From the NCBI RefSeq assembly GCF_004297405.1, contig NZ_SCVC01000031.1:62001-126000 (forward strand): DNA of 64,000 bases, in the 5' to 3' direction. This DNA comes from Reyranella sp. GTDB lineage: Bacteria; Pseudomonadota; Alphaproteobacteria; Reyranellales; Reyranellaceae. The translations under genes were made by a program, and so were the position numbers. Shown one piece after another: positions 11,155-21,126 of the stretch; position 1 is the stretch's first letter; each line of letters begins with the position of its first letter. A model generated the notes under the pieces. The model was not told the origin of the DNA and did no database searches. It was given only the letters and a program-made list of their open reading frames with translations.

Positions 11155-13014
11155 TCACTTCTTCTCCCCGCGTTGCAGGGCGCGATCCTTGGCCTCGTCG
11201 ATCCACCAGGTGTCGAAGGCCACGGGCGCGTACTTCGCGCTCTTGGCCGGGCGACCGAAGCGGTTCCAGTAGGCGACATAGGCGGTGTTGCTGTGCCAGT
11301 TGGGCACGACGAAGTGACTCCATAGCAGGACACGGTCGAGTGCCCGCGTGACGTTGATCAGGCTCTCCCGGTCGGGAGCGGCGATCAGGGTCTCGATGAG
11401 TTGGTCGATCGCGGCATCCTTGATGCCGATCGTGTTGCGGCCGCCTTTGTTGTCGGCCGCCTTGGAGCCCCAGAAGTCGCGCTGCTCGTTGCCCGGCGAC
11501 AGCGACTGGCCGAAGCCCTCGACCATCATGTCGTAATCGTATTCGTCCTCACGACGCTTGAACTGCGCCGTGTCGACCGTGCGCACGTTCATGTCGATGC
11601 CGATGCGCTCCAGGTTCTGCTTGTAGGGCAGCGAGACGCGCTCGAAGCTGGCATCGTTCAGCAGCATTTCGAAGGCGAGCTTCTTGCCCGTCTTCGTCTC
11701 GGTCATCTTGCCGTCCTTGATCTCCCAGCCGGCCTCCTTGAGCAGAGCCAGGGCGCGGCGTGCGAGGTCGCGGACATTGCCGGTGCCGTCCGACTCCGGC
11801 AGCTTGAATTCCTTGGTGAAGACCTCGTCGGGGATCTTGCCGCGGAACGGCTCGAGATATTTGAGCTCGGCGGGCGTCGGCAAGCCCGACGAGGCAAGTT
11901 CGGAGTTGCCGAAGAACGAGATGTTCCGTTTGTACATCCCGTAGAACAGGTTCTTGTTGGACCAGGCGAAATCGAACATCGTGGAGATCGCCTCGCGCAC
12001 GCGCCGGTCCTTGAAGAAGTCGCGCCGGGTGTTGAAGGCGAAGCACTGCATACCGGTCGGCAGTTCGTGCGGGATTTCGGCGCGCTGGATGCGCCCGTCG
12101 CGCACCGCCGGAATGTCATAGGCGGTCGCCCAGTTGCGTGCGATGTTCTCCTGGCGCAGGTCGAGGTCGCCGGCCTTGAAGGCTTCGAACTGCACCGTGA
12201 CGTCGCGATAGTATTCGTAGCGGATGACCTCGAAGTTGTTGCGGCCCTTGTTCATCCAAAGGTCCTTGGCCCACCAATCGTCGACGCGGCGATAGGCGAT
12301 CGAACGGCCGACGTCGAAGGAATCGACCTTATAGGGGCCGCTGCCCAGCGGCACTTCGAGCGAGACCTTCTCGAAGTCGCGGCTGGCCCACCATTTCGAG
12401 GGAAGGATCGGAAGCTGGCCGAGGATCAGCGGCAGCTCCTTGTTGCTGCTGTCGCGGAAGGAGAACAGCACCTTGCGGTCGCCGACTTTCTCCGCCTTGA
12501 CCACGTCGTGATAGTAGAGGCCGTAGATCGGCGTGCCCTTGGTCTTCAGAATGTCGAGGGAGAAGATCACGTCCTCGACGGTGATCGGGCTGCCGTCGTG
12601 GAAGCGGGCCTGCGGGCGCAAGTTGAAGGCCACCCAGGAGCGATCCTCCGGCCATTCGATCGTTTCGGCGATCAGCCCGTACTCGGTCGAGGCCTCGTCG
12701 CGCGAATTCCAGCACAAGGTGTCCCAGATCGCCGTGATGCCGGCGGCGGGAACGCTCTTCACGATGAAGGGATGCAGCGAATCGAAGGTGCCGCGGGCGC
12801 CGAGCCGGACGCTGCCGCCTGCGGGCGCGTTCGGATTGAGATAATCCGGTGGCCCGGCATCGGCTTTGTACTTCGGTTCGCCATGCATGGCGAAACCATG
12901 ATTGACGTGAACTTTGCCCTGGGCCTGAGGCGACGTCTGGGCTAGCAGAATGGCCGGCGCGCCGACCCAGAGGGCCGCGCTGCCCATCAGTACGCTGCGC
13001 CGTTTGATCGCCAT
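11155..13014 (-). CDS. yejA: YejA-like extracellular peptide-binding protein
   Basis: SBP_bac_5 oligopeptide-binding lipid-free receptor, 619 aa. It has a signal peptide (MAIKRRSVLMGSAALWVGAP..., cleavage near LLA-QT). The GSVRLGARGTFDSLHPF segment and the later WVAFNLRPQARFHDG block are typical of this family. ATG 13014 is chosen because GGGGAG lies 7-8 nt upstream; an in-frame ATG at 13047 lacks this. First gene of yejABEF, so it should deliver peptides to YejBEF. Confidence 0.93.
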   Translation of the reverse strand: MAIKRRSVLMGSAALWVGAPAILLAQTSPQAQGKVHVNHGFAMHGEPKYKADAGPPDYLNPNAPAGGSVRLGARGTFDSLHPFIVKSVPAAGITAIWDTLCWNSRDEASTEYGLIAETIEWPEDRSWVAFNLRPQARFHDGSPITVEDVIFSLDILKTKGTPIYGLYYHDVVKAEKVGDRKVLFSFRDSSNKELPLILGQLPILPSKWWASRDFEKVSLEVPLGSGPYKVDSFDVGRSIAYRRVDDWWAKDLWMNKGRNNFEVIRYEYYRDVTVQFEAFKAGDLDLRQENIARNWATAYDIPAVRDGRIQRAEIPHELPTGMQCFAFNTRRDFFKDRRVREAISTMFDFAWSNKNLFYGMYKRNISFFGNSELASSGLPTPAELKYLEPFRGKIPDEVFTKEFKLPESDGTGNVRDLARRALALLKEAGWEIKDGKMTETKTGKKLAFEMLLNDASFERVSLPYKQNLERIGIDMNVRTVDTAQFKRREDEYDYDMMVEGFGQSLSPGNEQRDFWGSKAADNKGGRNTIGIKDAAIDQLIETLIAAPDRESLINVTRALDRVLLWSHFVVPNWHSNTAYVAYWNRFGRPAKSAKYAPVAFDTWWIDEAKDRALQRGEKK

Positions 13015-13103
13015 GCGGTGAGCTCCCCGTAACGAGCCTTGTTTCACTTCATATATAGCGTGCCCGAGTTGGGCGGCACTATGGCCGGCGGGTTACATCG
13101 CTG

Positions 13104-14075
13104 TCAGCCATCGCCCTTGATGCCCGCGTCCTTCACCAGCTTGCCGTAGCGGGCATAATCTGCCCTCCACATGGTCAAAATGTCTGCCGGTGAACGCGGC
13201 GTAGGCACTTCGCAGCCGGCCCGGGTCAGACGGCCCTGGGTGTCGCTGCTCTGCAAGGCCTTCATCGCCGACGCGTGCAGGCGATCGACGATGGCGGCCG
13301 GCGTGCCGGTCCGCACCGAGATCACGTACCAGCTCATCACCTGGGCGTCGGCGAAGCCTGCCTCGGCGAAGGTCGGGACATCGGGCAGGGTGGGCAGACG
13401 CTTGTCGGCCAGGACGGCGAGCGCGCGAAGCTTGCCCGACATGACATGCTGAAGGGCGAGCGGGCCGGGCAGCAGGCCGACCTGGAGACGTCCTTCGAGC
13501 AGATCGGTCATTCCCGGCGGGATGCCGCGATAGGGCACCGAGATCATGTCGAACTTGTACTGGTTCTTCAGCAGCTCGGCCGAGAGATGGATCGACGAGC
13601 CGTTACCAGGGTTGAGGTAGTTCAGCTTTCCCGGATTGGCTTTGCCGTACTCGACCAGATCTTTCAGTGTTCTGATCGGCAGCTCTGGATTGACGACCGC
13701 CACCGACGTGGCGATCGCGACCAGGGCGACGGGCTGGAAGTCCGTGAGCGCATCGTAGGGCACGGGCTGCAGGTGCGGCACGACGACATGGGAGAGCGTC
13801 GCCATCAGCCAGGTGTACCCATCGGCCGGCGCCTGCGGGATCATGGCCGTCGCGAGTGTGGAGTTGCCGCCCGGCTTTGGTTCGACGACGACCGGCTGGC
13901 CGAGATCGGCCTGCATGGGATCGGCCAGCGATCGGCTCACGATGTCGACGATGCCACCGACGGGATAGGGCACCAGGAACCGGCTGGGCTTGCTCGGCCA
14001 AGCCTGTGCGCCAACGGGCGCTGCGGCCAATGCCATGGCAGCAGTCAGCGCCGTACGTCGTGTCAGTTCCTTCAT
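13104..14075 (-). CDS. TctC/Bug-type periplasmic substrate-binding receptor
   Basis: Receptor of 323 aa with signal peptide (MKELTRRTALTAAMALAAAP, cleavage near GAQA-W). The mature start WPSKPSRFLVPYPVGGIVDIVSR is the standard TctC opening. ATG 14075 is preceded by GGGAGT. It is divergent from the selenoprotein-CoA-transferase unit at 14187, which suggests it may bind that pathway's carboxylate substrate. This is inference; no TctAB permease genes are present. Confidence 0.92.
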   Translation of the reverse strand: MKELTRRTALTAAMALAAAPVGAQAWPSKPSRFLVPYPVGGIVDIVSRSLADPMQADLGQPVVVEPKPGGNSTLATAMIPQAPADGYTWLMATLSHVVVPHLQPVPYDALTDFQPVALVAIATSVAVVNPELPIRTLKDLVEYGKANPGKLNYLNPGNGSSIHLSAELLKNQYKFDMISVPYRGIPPGMTDLLEGRLQVGLLPGPLALQHVMSGKLRALAVLADKRLPTLPDVPTFAEAGFADAQVMSWYVISVRTGTPAAIVDRLHASAMKALQSSDTQGRLTRAGCEVPTPRSPADILTMWRADYARYGKLVKDAGIKGDG

Positions 14076-14186
14076 GGGGACTCCCTGATCTTTGCGTTGA
14101 TTGCGTCGGAAACTACGGCGCACCTGCTAGCTTGTCATCCGCTACGCGAATTTGACTTCATACCGCTGCAGCGCCAATTTTAAGGC

Positions 14187-15113
14187 ATGTCTGACACGAT
14201 GGATTTCGCGCCGACTTTCGACGTGCCGCTCGAGTATATGAGGCGGACGCGTGAGTATTACCTCGCGCTGGGTTACGACAACCCTTACCGCTGGGCACAC
14301 TATGTCGATGCCCCTTTTCAGCCGCTGAAGAAGCCGCTGAAGGACAGCACCCTGGCGCTGATCACGACGGCTGCTCCCTATCAACCCGACAAGGGTGATC
14401 AGGGGCCTGGCGCTCTCTACAACGCCGGCGCCAAGTTCTACAGCGTCTACTCTGGCGATACATCGGCCGACCACGACACGCGCATCTCCCATATCGGCTA
14501 CGACCGCAAGCATACGACAGCGACCGACAGCAACACTTGGTTTCCGCTGCCGTTGATGCGCGAGTTTGCAAATCAGGGACGCTTCAAGCTGGCATCGCGC
14601 TTTCATGGCGCGCCGACAAATCGCAGCCAGCGCGTGACTCTCGAAACCGATGCGCCGGAGATTCTGGCGCGCTGCCGGCAGGACGCGGTCGATGCCGCAC
14701 TGCTTGTCCCTACTTGACCCGTCTGCCACCAGACCGTGAGTCTGGTCGCTCGATATCTCGAAAGGAACGGCATCCCCACGATCGTAATGGGGGCGGCGAA
14801 GGACATCGTCGAATACGCCGGTGTGCCGCGCTTCCTGTTCAGCGACTTTCCGCTCGGCAATTCCTGCGGCAAGCCGCACGAGCCGGATACACAGCGTTTC
14901 ACGCTCGATCTTTCGTTGAAGGTGCTGGAATCCGCCATCGGTCCCAGGACCACGGTGCAGTCGCCGCTGCGCTGGACCGATGATGGCGACTGGAAGAACG
15001 ACTACAACAATATTGAGCGCATGAGCCCCGAAGAAGTCGCCAAGCGTCGGGCGGAGTTCGACAAGGTCAAGCAGGTTGCGCTCGGTCAGCGTCAGAAGGC
15101 CGGCGTCGCCTGA
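14187..15113 (+). CDS. GrdB/PrdB-like selenoprotein with in-frame UGA (predicted Sec177)
   Basis: One 308-residue protein is encoded if the TGA at 14715-14717 is read as selenocysteine. The part before it ends DAALLVPT and the part after continues PVCHQTVSLVARYLE, so the product has U177-P-V-C180, a redox UxxC motif. The family is that of selenoprotein B of glycine/betaine/sarcosine reductase and D-proline reductase, where Sec or Cys occupies this type of position. A SECIS-like hairpin follows at once (14725-14749). The ATG at 14187 has AAGG very close, and ATG 14199 is an alternative start. The CoA-transferase gene begins 13 nt downstream, with its GAGGAT overlapping this stop, so the full-length frame fits an operon. 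Alternatives are a nonsense mutation or sequencing error. In the known reductases such proteins cleave C-N bonds through a selenol; the substrate here is unknown, and no GrdA/GrdE/PrdA partner is visible. Confidence 0.82.
14725..14749 (+). promoter_or_regulatory. bacterial SECIS-like stem-loop directly after the in-frame UGA
   Basis: A perfect 7-bp stem, ACCAGAC (14728-14734) with GTCTGGT (14740-14746), closes the 5-nt loop CGTGA. It is extended by two further G-C/C-G pairs beyond a C-C mismatch. The loop begins 17 nt after the TGA and has G at its second position. This agrees with the known bacterial SECIS pattern (short stem, small apical loop with an early G, loop about 16-37 nt from UGA). 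It would recruit SelB-Sec-tRNA. Confidence 0.75.
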
Positions 15114-15126
15114 GGATCTCTTTGTC

Positions 15127-16320
15127 ATGAGTAAGCCGTTCGCGGGCATCAAGGTTCTCGACTTCACGCGCGTGCTGGCGGGGCCCTACAGCTCCTACCA
15201 GCTCGCCTTGCTTGGCGCCGACGTGATCAAGGTCGAATCGCTCGAAGGCGACGACATGCGCTTCGGCAGCCGTGCCAACGATTGGGAAAAGCGCGGGCTG
15301 GCCGCTCCCTGGGTGGCGGTGAACGCCGGCAAGCGTTCGATCACACTCGATCTCAAGAAGCCCAAGGCCATCGAGATCATCAAGCGGCTCGCCGCCACGT
15401 CCGACGTGGTGGTTGAGAATTTCCGCCCCGGCGTGATGGACAAGCTCGGCATCGGCTACGAGACGCTGAAGGCGATCAATCCGAAGCTGATCTATTGTGC
15501 CGTGTCGGGCTTCGGTCAGATCGGACCCGACGCCAAGACGGCAGCCTTCGACGGCATGATTCAGGCCATGTCGGGCCTGATGTCGATCACCGGCTTCGAG
15601 AACAACGGTCCGACGCGTGTGGGCTTTGCCGGCGCCGATGTCATGTCGGGCGCCACCGCGGCGCTGGGTATCGCCTCGGCGCTTTTCCAGCGCACCCACA
15701 CCGGCAAGGGCCAGCTCGTCGACGTCGCGATGATCGACGCGGTGATGGGCTATCTCGCCCAGCAGTTCACCGAGCATCTGATGACCGGCCGCGTCCATGG
15801 CCAGGCCGCCAATCTCTCGGTGACGCGCAAGCCCACGGGCAATCTCTTCAAGACCAAGGACGGCTGGATCGTGCTCGCGGTCATGACCGATCCGCAGTTC
15901 CAGCGGCTGATGAAGGTGCTGGGGCGTGAGGATGCGCTGGCCGATCCGCGTTTCGTCGACTGGCCGACGCGCATCCAGAACAACACGGCGCTGCACGAGA
16001 TCGTCGAAGCGGCGATGAAGACCGAGACCTCGGCAACCTGGGGCGAGCGCTTCGCCAAGAACGACATCCCAGCCGGCCGTGTGCTCAGCATTCCGGAAAC
16101 CGCACAGCTCGATCTTTTCAAGCATCGCACCGTGCTGCAGACGGTCGAGACCGAACATGGTCCGATCAAGGTCGTGGGCTCGGGCTTCCGCCTCGAACAT
16201 GGCGGCGGCTCCGTCGAGCGGCCACCGGCCACGCTCGGCCAGCACACCGACGAAGTGTTGAAGGAAGCCGGCTATTCGTCGGCGGAGATCGCCGAGATTC
16301 GCAGCAGCAAGGTCGCCTGA
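15127..16320 (+). CDS. class III CoA-transferase (CaiB/BaiF, formyl-CoA transferase-like)
   Basis: CoA-transferase of 397 aa that would move CoA between carboxylic acids. The N-terminus FAGIKVLDFTRVLAGPYSS is typical of the family. The catalytic aspartate is Asp171 in GFAGADVMSG, aligning with Asp169 of formyl-CoA transferase. KRSITLDLKKP and VVENFRPGVMDKLG are the usual conserved blocks. ATG 15127 has GAGGAT upstream; a longer frame start at 15076 lies inside the selenoprotein gene. It is co-directional and only 13 nt from the selenoprotein gene, implying a common pathway. The specific acid is unknown. Confidence 0.93.
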   Translation: MSKPFAGIKVLDFTRVLAGPYSSYQLALLGADVIKVESLEGDDMRFGSRANDWEKRGLAAPWVAVNAGKRSITLDLKKPKAIEIIKRLAATSDVVVENFRPGVMDKLGIGYETLKAINPKLIYCAVSGFGQIGPDAKTAAFDGMIQAMSGLMSITGFENNGPTRVGFAGADVMSGATAALGIASALFQRTHTGKGQLVDVAMIDAVMGYLAQQFTEHLMTGRVHGQAANLSVTRKPTGNLFKTKDGWIVLAVMTDPQFQRLMKVLGREDALADPRFVDWPTRIQNNTALHEIVEAAMKTETSATWGERFAKNDIPAGRVLSIPETAQLDLFKHRTVLQTVETEHGPIKVVGSGFRLEHGGGSVERPPATLGQHTDEVLKEAGYSSAEIAEIRSSKVA

Positions 16321-16321
16321 G

Positions 16322-17602
16322 CTACCGCCGGAAGCCTTTGAAGTTGACCTCGTAGTTCAGGATCAACCGGTATTCGTTGATCTGCGCGTAGGTGCCATTG
16401 GACCACTGGTCGACATGGGCCATGCGTCCGCGCAACTGCAGAGGCTTCAACCACTCCGGCGCGGATTTCGCCGCCACCTGATACATCAGGTCGAAATCGT
16501 ATTCGTTGTTCTGTGAGAGCGGCAGGCCCGTCGTCGCGTCGAGCGCGCCGCTGCCAAAGGTGCCCGAGGCCAGGAAGGTGAGGCCGGGAATGCCGATGCC
16601 GGCGAAGTCGTAGGTGATGCCCACCTGGAACGCGCGTTCGTTGGCGCGATCGAAGTCCAGGGTGATCTGCTTGGTATAGCCGATCCACTGACCGTAGGGC
16701 GTACGATAGGCCGCGGCACTGCCGGTCTGGGTATAGGCACCCCACAACGAGAACTCTTTCCAGAGGAGATCGGTGCGCACGCCGGCCGACCAGGTGCTGA
16801 AGGGCTGTCCGGTCAGCAGGTTGAGCCCGTTGCTTCCCTGCACCATCAGGTTGCTGGCGAAGCGGAACTTGAGATCGTCGGTGATGTCGAATGTCTTGAC
16901 GATATCGCCATAGCTCGAGGTCAGGATATCCGGCACATAGTAGACAGAGGCGCGCAGTCTGAGATCGTCGACCTTGCCGTACTTGAGGCTGAAGAGGCCC
17001 ATGCCGGCATTGTGGTTCGGCGCGCCGGCGCGCTCGGACATGTTGATGAAGGTCCAGTAGTCCTTCGGCTTGATCGCCGCGACATAGCCCGCGAAGTAAT
17101 CGACCGGCCCCAGCTTGCCGCGCAGCGCATAGGCTTCGAAAGTGATGGGGATCATGCGGTCGTCGTTGGGGTTCACCTCGAGTTCGTCGATGATCTGGCG
17201 ATAGGCGGTGAAGGTCTGGCCCTTGGCGCGAACCGAGGCATAGCCCTGGCCGAGAATGAAGAAGCCGTACTGCCCCGTCTTCAGGAGCTGGGTGCCGCTG
17301 GTGCTGGGCGGCGCCCAGAGTGGCTGCGTCGTGTAGCCGACAGCGCCGATCTGAAGCGTGTCGTAGAGCCAGCCTGACTCGTAGCCGATCCAGCCGCCGC
17401 CTGCCCAGGCCACGTAGTTCGGCGGCGTGACGTTGGTGCGGTCCATGTAGAAGCTGCGCAGATGGACGGTCGCCGTAGCGTCATCATGAATGAAGCTCTT
17501 CAGCGCTTCGCCCAGCGACTGCGCCATTGCCGGCATTGTCACGATGAATGACGACAGCGCCGTCAGGATCCAGAGCCGAAGGCTCAGTCGTCGTGCATGC
17601 AT
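16322..17602 (-). CDS. OprD-family outer membrane porin
   Basis: Beta-barrel porin precursor of 426 aa. The signal peptide ends AMA-QS (cleavage after residue 27). OprD-like blocks are visible: AWAGGGWIGYESGW, the DDRMIPITFEAYALRG loop, and YFAGYVAAIKPKDYWTFINMSE. It probably admits small acidic or amino-acid-like nutrients. The C-terminus reads NYEVNFKGFRR, so it ends in two arginines rather than the usual aromatic residue of outer-membrane barrels. Its stop is one base from the end of the convergent CoA-transferase gene. Confidence 0.82.
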   Translation of the reverse strand: MHARRLSLRLWILTALSSFIVTMPAMAQSLGEALKSFIHDDATATVHLRSFYMDRTNVTPPNYVAWAGGGWIGYESGWLYDTLQIGAVGYTTQPLWAPPSTSGTQLLKTGQYGFFILGQGYASVRAKGQTFTAYRQIIDELEVNPNDDRMIPITFEAYALRGKLGPVDYFAGYVAAIKPKDYWTFINMSERAGAPNHNAGMGLFSLKYGKVDDLRLRASVYYVPDILTSSYGDIVKTFDITDDLKFRFASNLMVQGSNGLNLLTGQPFSTWSAGVRTDLLWKEFSLWGAYTQTGSAAAYRTPYGQWIGYTKQITLDFDRANERAFQVGITYDFAGIGIPGLTFLASGTFGSGALDATTGLPLSQNNEYDFDLMYQVAAKSAPEWLKPLQLRGRMAHVDQWSNGTYAQINEYRLILNYEVNFKGFRR

Positions 17603-17694
17603 TCCGCGAGCGATACCATCCGAACATGACCGATTTGCTGGACTGGCGTTTATCTTTGCTTCCTCTCAACGACCTCGCGCCTTATTCTTCCGCT

Positions 17695-19684
<1,990 letters not shown>

Positions 19685-19706
19685 TCGTCTACTTAGTGTA
19701 GATGGA

Positions 19707-19743
19707 CCGGATGAGGCGGGTTGCCTTGCGCCCGCCTTATCGG
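19707..19743 (+). terminator. GC-rich hairpin after thiC, possible terminator
   Basis: GATGAGGCGGG (19710-19720) pairs with CCCGCCTTATC (19731-19741) with one G-U pair and a 10-nt loop, and can be extended by two base pairs past a bulge. It starts about 25 nt after the thiC stop. No T-run follows, so it may be a weak or Rho-assisted terminator. Confidence 0.45.
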
Positions 19744-19757
19744 TGGGGGAGACTCGT

Positions 19758-19794
19758 GCGGTTCAGTTCGTAGTATATGTAACTGACCGCTTTT
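19758..19794 (+). promoter_or_regulatory. inverted repeat with T-run just before the efflux operon
   Basis: GCGGTTCAGTT (19758-19768) pairs with AACTGACCGC (19781-19790) with a single bulged T, and is followed by TTTT. It ends 18 nt before the mdtA start. It could be an intrinsic terminator of read-through from thiC, an attenuator, or an operator for a regulator not in this window. The A/T-rich spacer (TAGTATATG) could hold a -10 element. Confidence 0.45.
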
Positions 19795-19812
19795 CTAGGG
19801 TGTATCTAGGCG

Positions 19813-21114
19813 ATGAAACGGCTGCGGACCCTGCTCGGGATCGGCCTCGGGCTGGCCATTGTTGCTGGCGCGGGCTGGTATATTTCGCAGTCTGGCTCGG
19901 CGCCGCCCGCCCGCCAGGGGGCTGGGCGTTTCGCCATGGGCGCCGCTGTCCCGGTCGGTCTGGCGACAGTCGCCAAGGGCGATATTCCCATTACAATCAG
20001 GGCTTTAGGCACGGTTACGCCGCTGAACACGGTCAACGTGAAGACCCAGATCACCGGCCAGCTCATGGACGTCTATTTCAAGGAAGGCCAGATGGTGAAG
20101 CAGGGTGACCTGCTCGCTCTGGTCGACCCACGGCCCTACGACGTCGCCCTGCAGCAGGCGATTGGCCAGCAGCAGAAGGACGAGGCGCTGCTTAAGAACG
20201 CCCAGGCCGACCTCGAACGCTACAAGAAGCTGGTCGCTCAGGATTCGATCGCTCGTCAGCAGTATGACACTCAGATTGCCCTGGTGCGGCAGTACGAGGC
20301 GGCGCTGGTCATCGACCAGGCGCTGGTCGATGCGGCCAAACTCAATGTCACCTATACGCGCATCGTGGCGCCGCTCACCGGCAAGATCGGCCTGCGTCTG
20401 GTCGACAAGGGCAACTATGTGACGATGGGCGATGCGACCAGCATCTGCGTTATCATCCAGGTCCAGCCGATCTCGGTGATCTTCACGATCCCCGAAGATA
20501 CTTTGCCGCCGGTGCGCAAGCGGCTGGCGGCCGGCGCCCATCTCGACGTGCGCGTGTTCGACCGGTCGCAGAAGAACGAGCTGGCGCTCGGCCGGCTCGA
20601 TACGACCGACAACGTGATCGACACGACCACCGGCACGGTGCGCCTGCGCGCGGTGTTCGAGAACGCCGACGAGAGCCTGTTTCCCAATCAGTTCGTCAAT
20701 GTCCGCCTGCTGGTCGACACGGTGAAGGATGCGACGGTGGTGCCGATCGCCGCCATCCAGCGCGGCCAGCCCGGCACGTTCGTCTATCTGGTGAAGCCTG
20801 ACGATACGGTGACGATCCGCGTCGTCGAGCTCGGAGTGTCGGACGGGGACAAGATTTCCATCGCGAAGGGCCTGGAGGTTGGCGATCAGGTCGTGGTCGA
20901 TGGCGTCGACCGCCTGCGCGACGGCGCCAAGATACGCCGCCCAGGGGCGATGCCACCGCGCGCCGCGTCCGGTCCGCCGGTCGCCACGGCGCCACCGGGC
21001 GTGAAGGGTCCGGAACAGCAAGGCCAGGGACAACAGGATCAGGGGCGGCGCCAGAAGGCCAACGGTGGCACCGGTGGTGCTGCTGCTGCCCAGCCTTCCG
21101 CACCCAGCCAGTAA
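19813..21114 (+). CDS. mdtA: MdtA-like RND efflux membrane fusion protein
   Basis: Periplasmic adaptor of 433 aa linking the RND pump to the outer membrane channel. It has a membrane-anchoring N-terminal helix (about 6-24), then the barrel-sandwich segment [19 protein letters not shown], a coiled-coil hairpin (about 105-180), and a beta-barrel with the [13 protein letters not shown] segment. The last 70 or so residues are low-complexity, rich in Pro, Gln and Gly. First gene of an mdtABC-OMF operon; the next gene starts 12 nt later. Confidence 0.93.
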   Translation: MKRLRTLLGIGLGLAIVAGAGWYISQSGSAPPARQGAGRFAMGAAVPVGLATVAKGDIPITIRALGTVTPLNTVNVKTQITGQLMDVYFKEGQMVKQGDLLALVDPRPYDVALQQAIGQQQKDEALLKNAQADLERYKKLVAQDSIARQQYDTQIALVRQYEAALVIDQALVDAAKLNVTYTRIVAPLTGKIGLRLVDKGNYVTMGDATSICVIIQVQPISVIFTIPEDTLPPVRKRLAAGAHLDVRVFDRSQKNELALGRLDTTDNVIDTTTGTVRLRAVFENADESLFPNQFVNVRLLVDTVKDATVVPIAAIQRGQPGTFVYLVKPDDTVTIRVVELGVSDGDKISIAKGLEVGDQVVVDGVDRLRDGAKIRRPGAMPPRAASGPPVATAPPGVKGPEQQGQGQQDQGRRQKANGGTGGAAAAQPSAPSQ

Positions 21115-21126
21115 TCCGGCCGCGAC

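Noticed and set aside
11401-12945. Plus-strand 514-codon frame
   Set aside because: Antisense to yejA; its composition is that of a GC-bias shadow, with no domain.
14187-15113. Reading the selenoprotein locus as a pseudogene or as two separate genes
   Set aside because: The interruption is exactly TGA in a UxxC context and is followed by a SECIS-like stem. The second half has no ribosome site, and the downstream operon spacing is normal. A mutation cannot be fully excluded.
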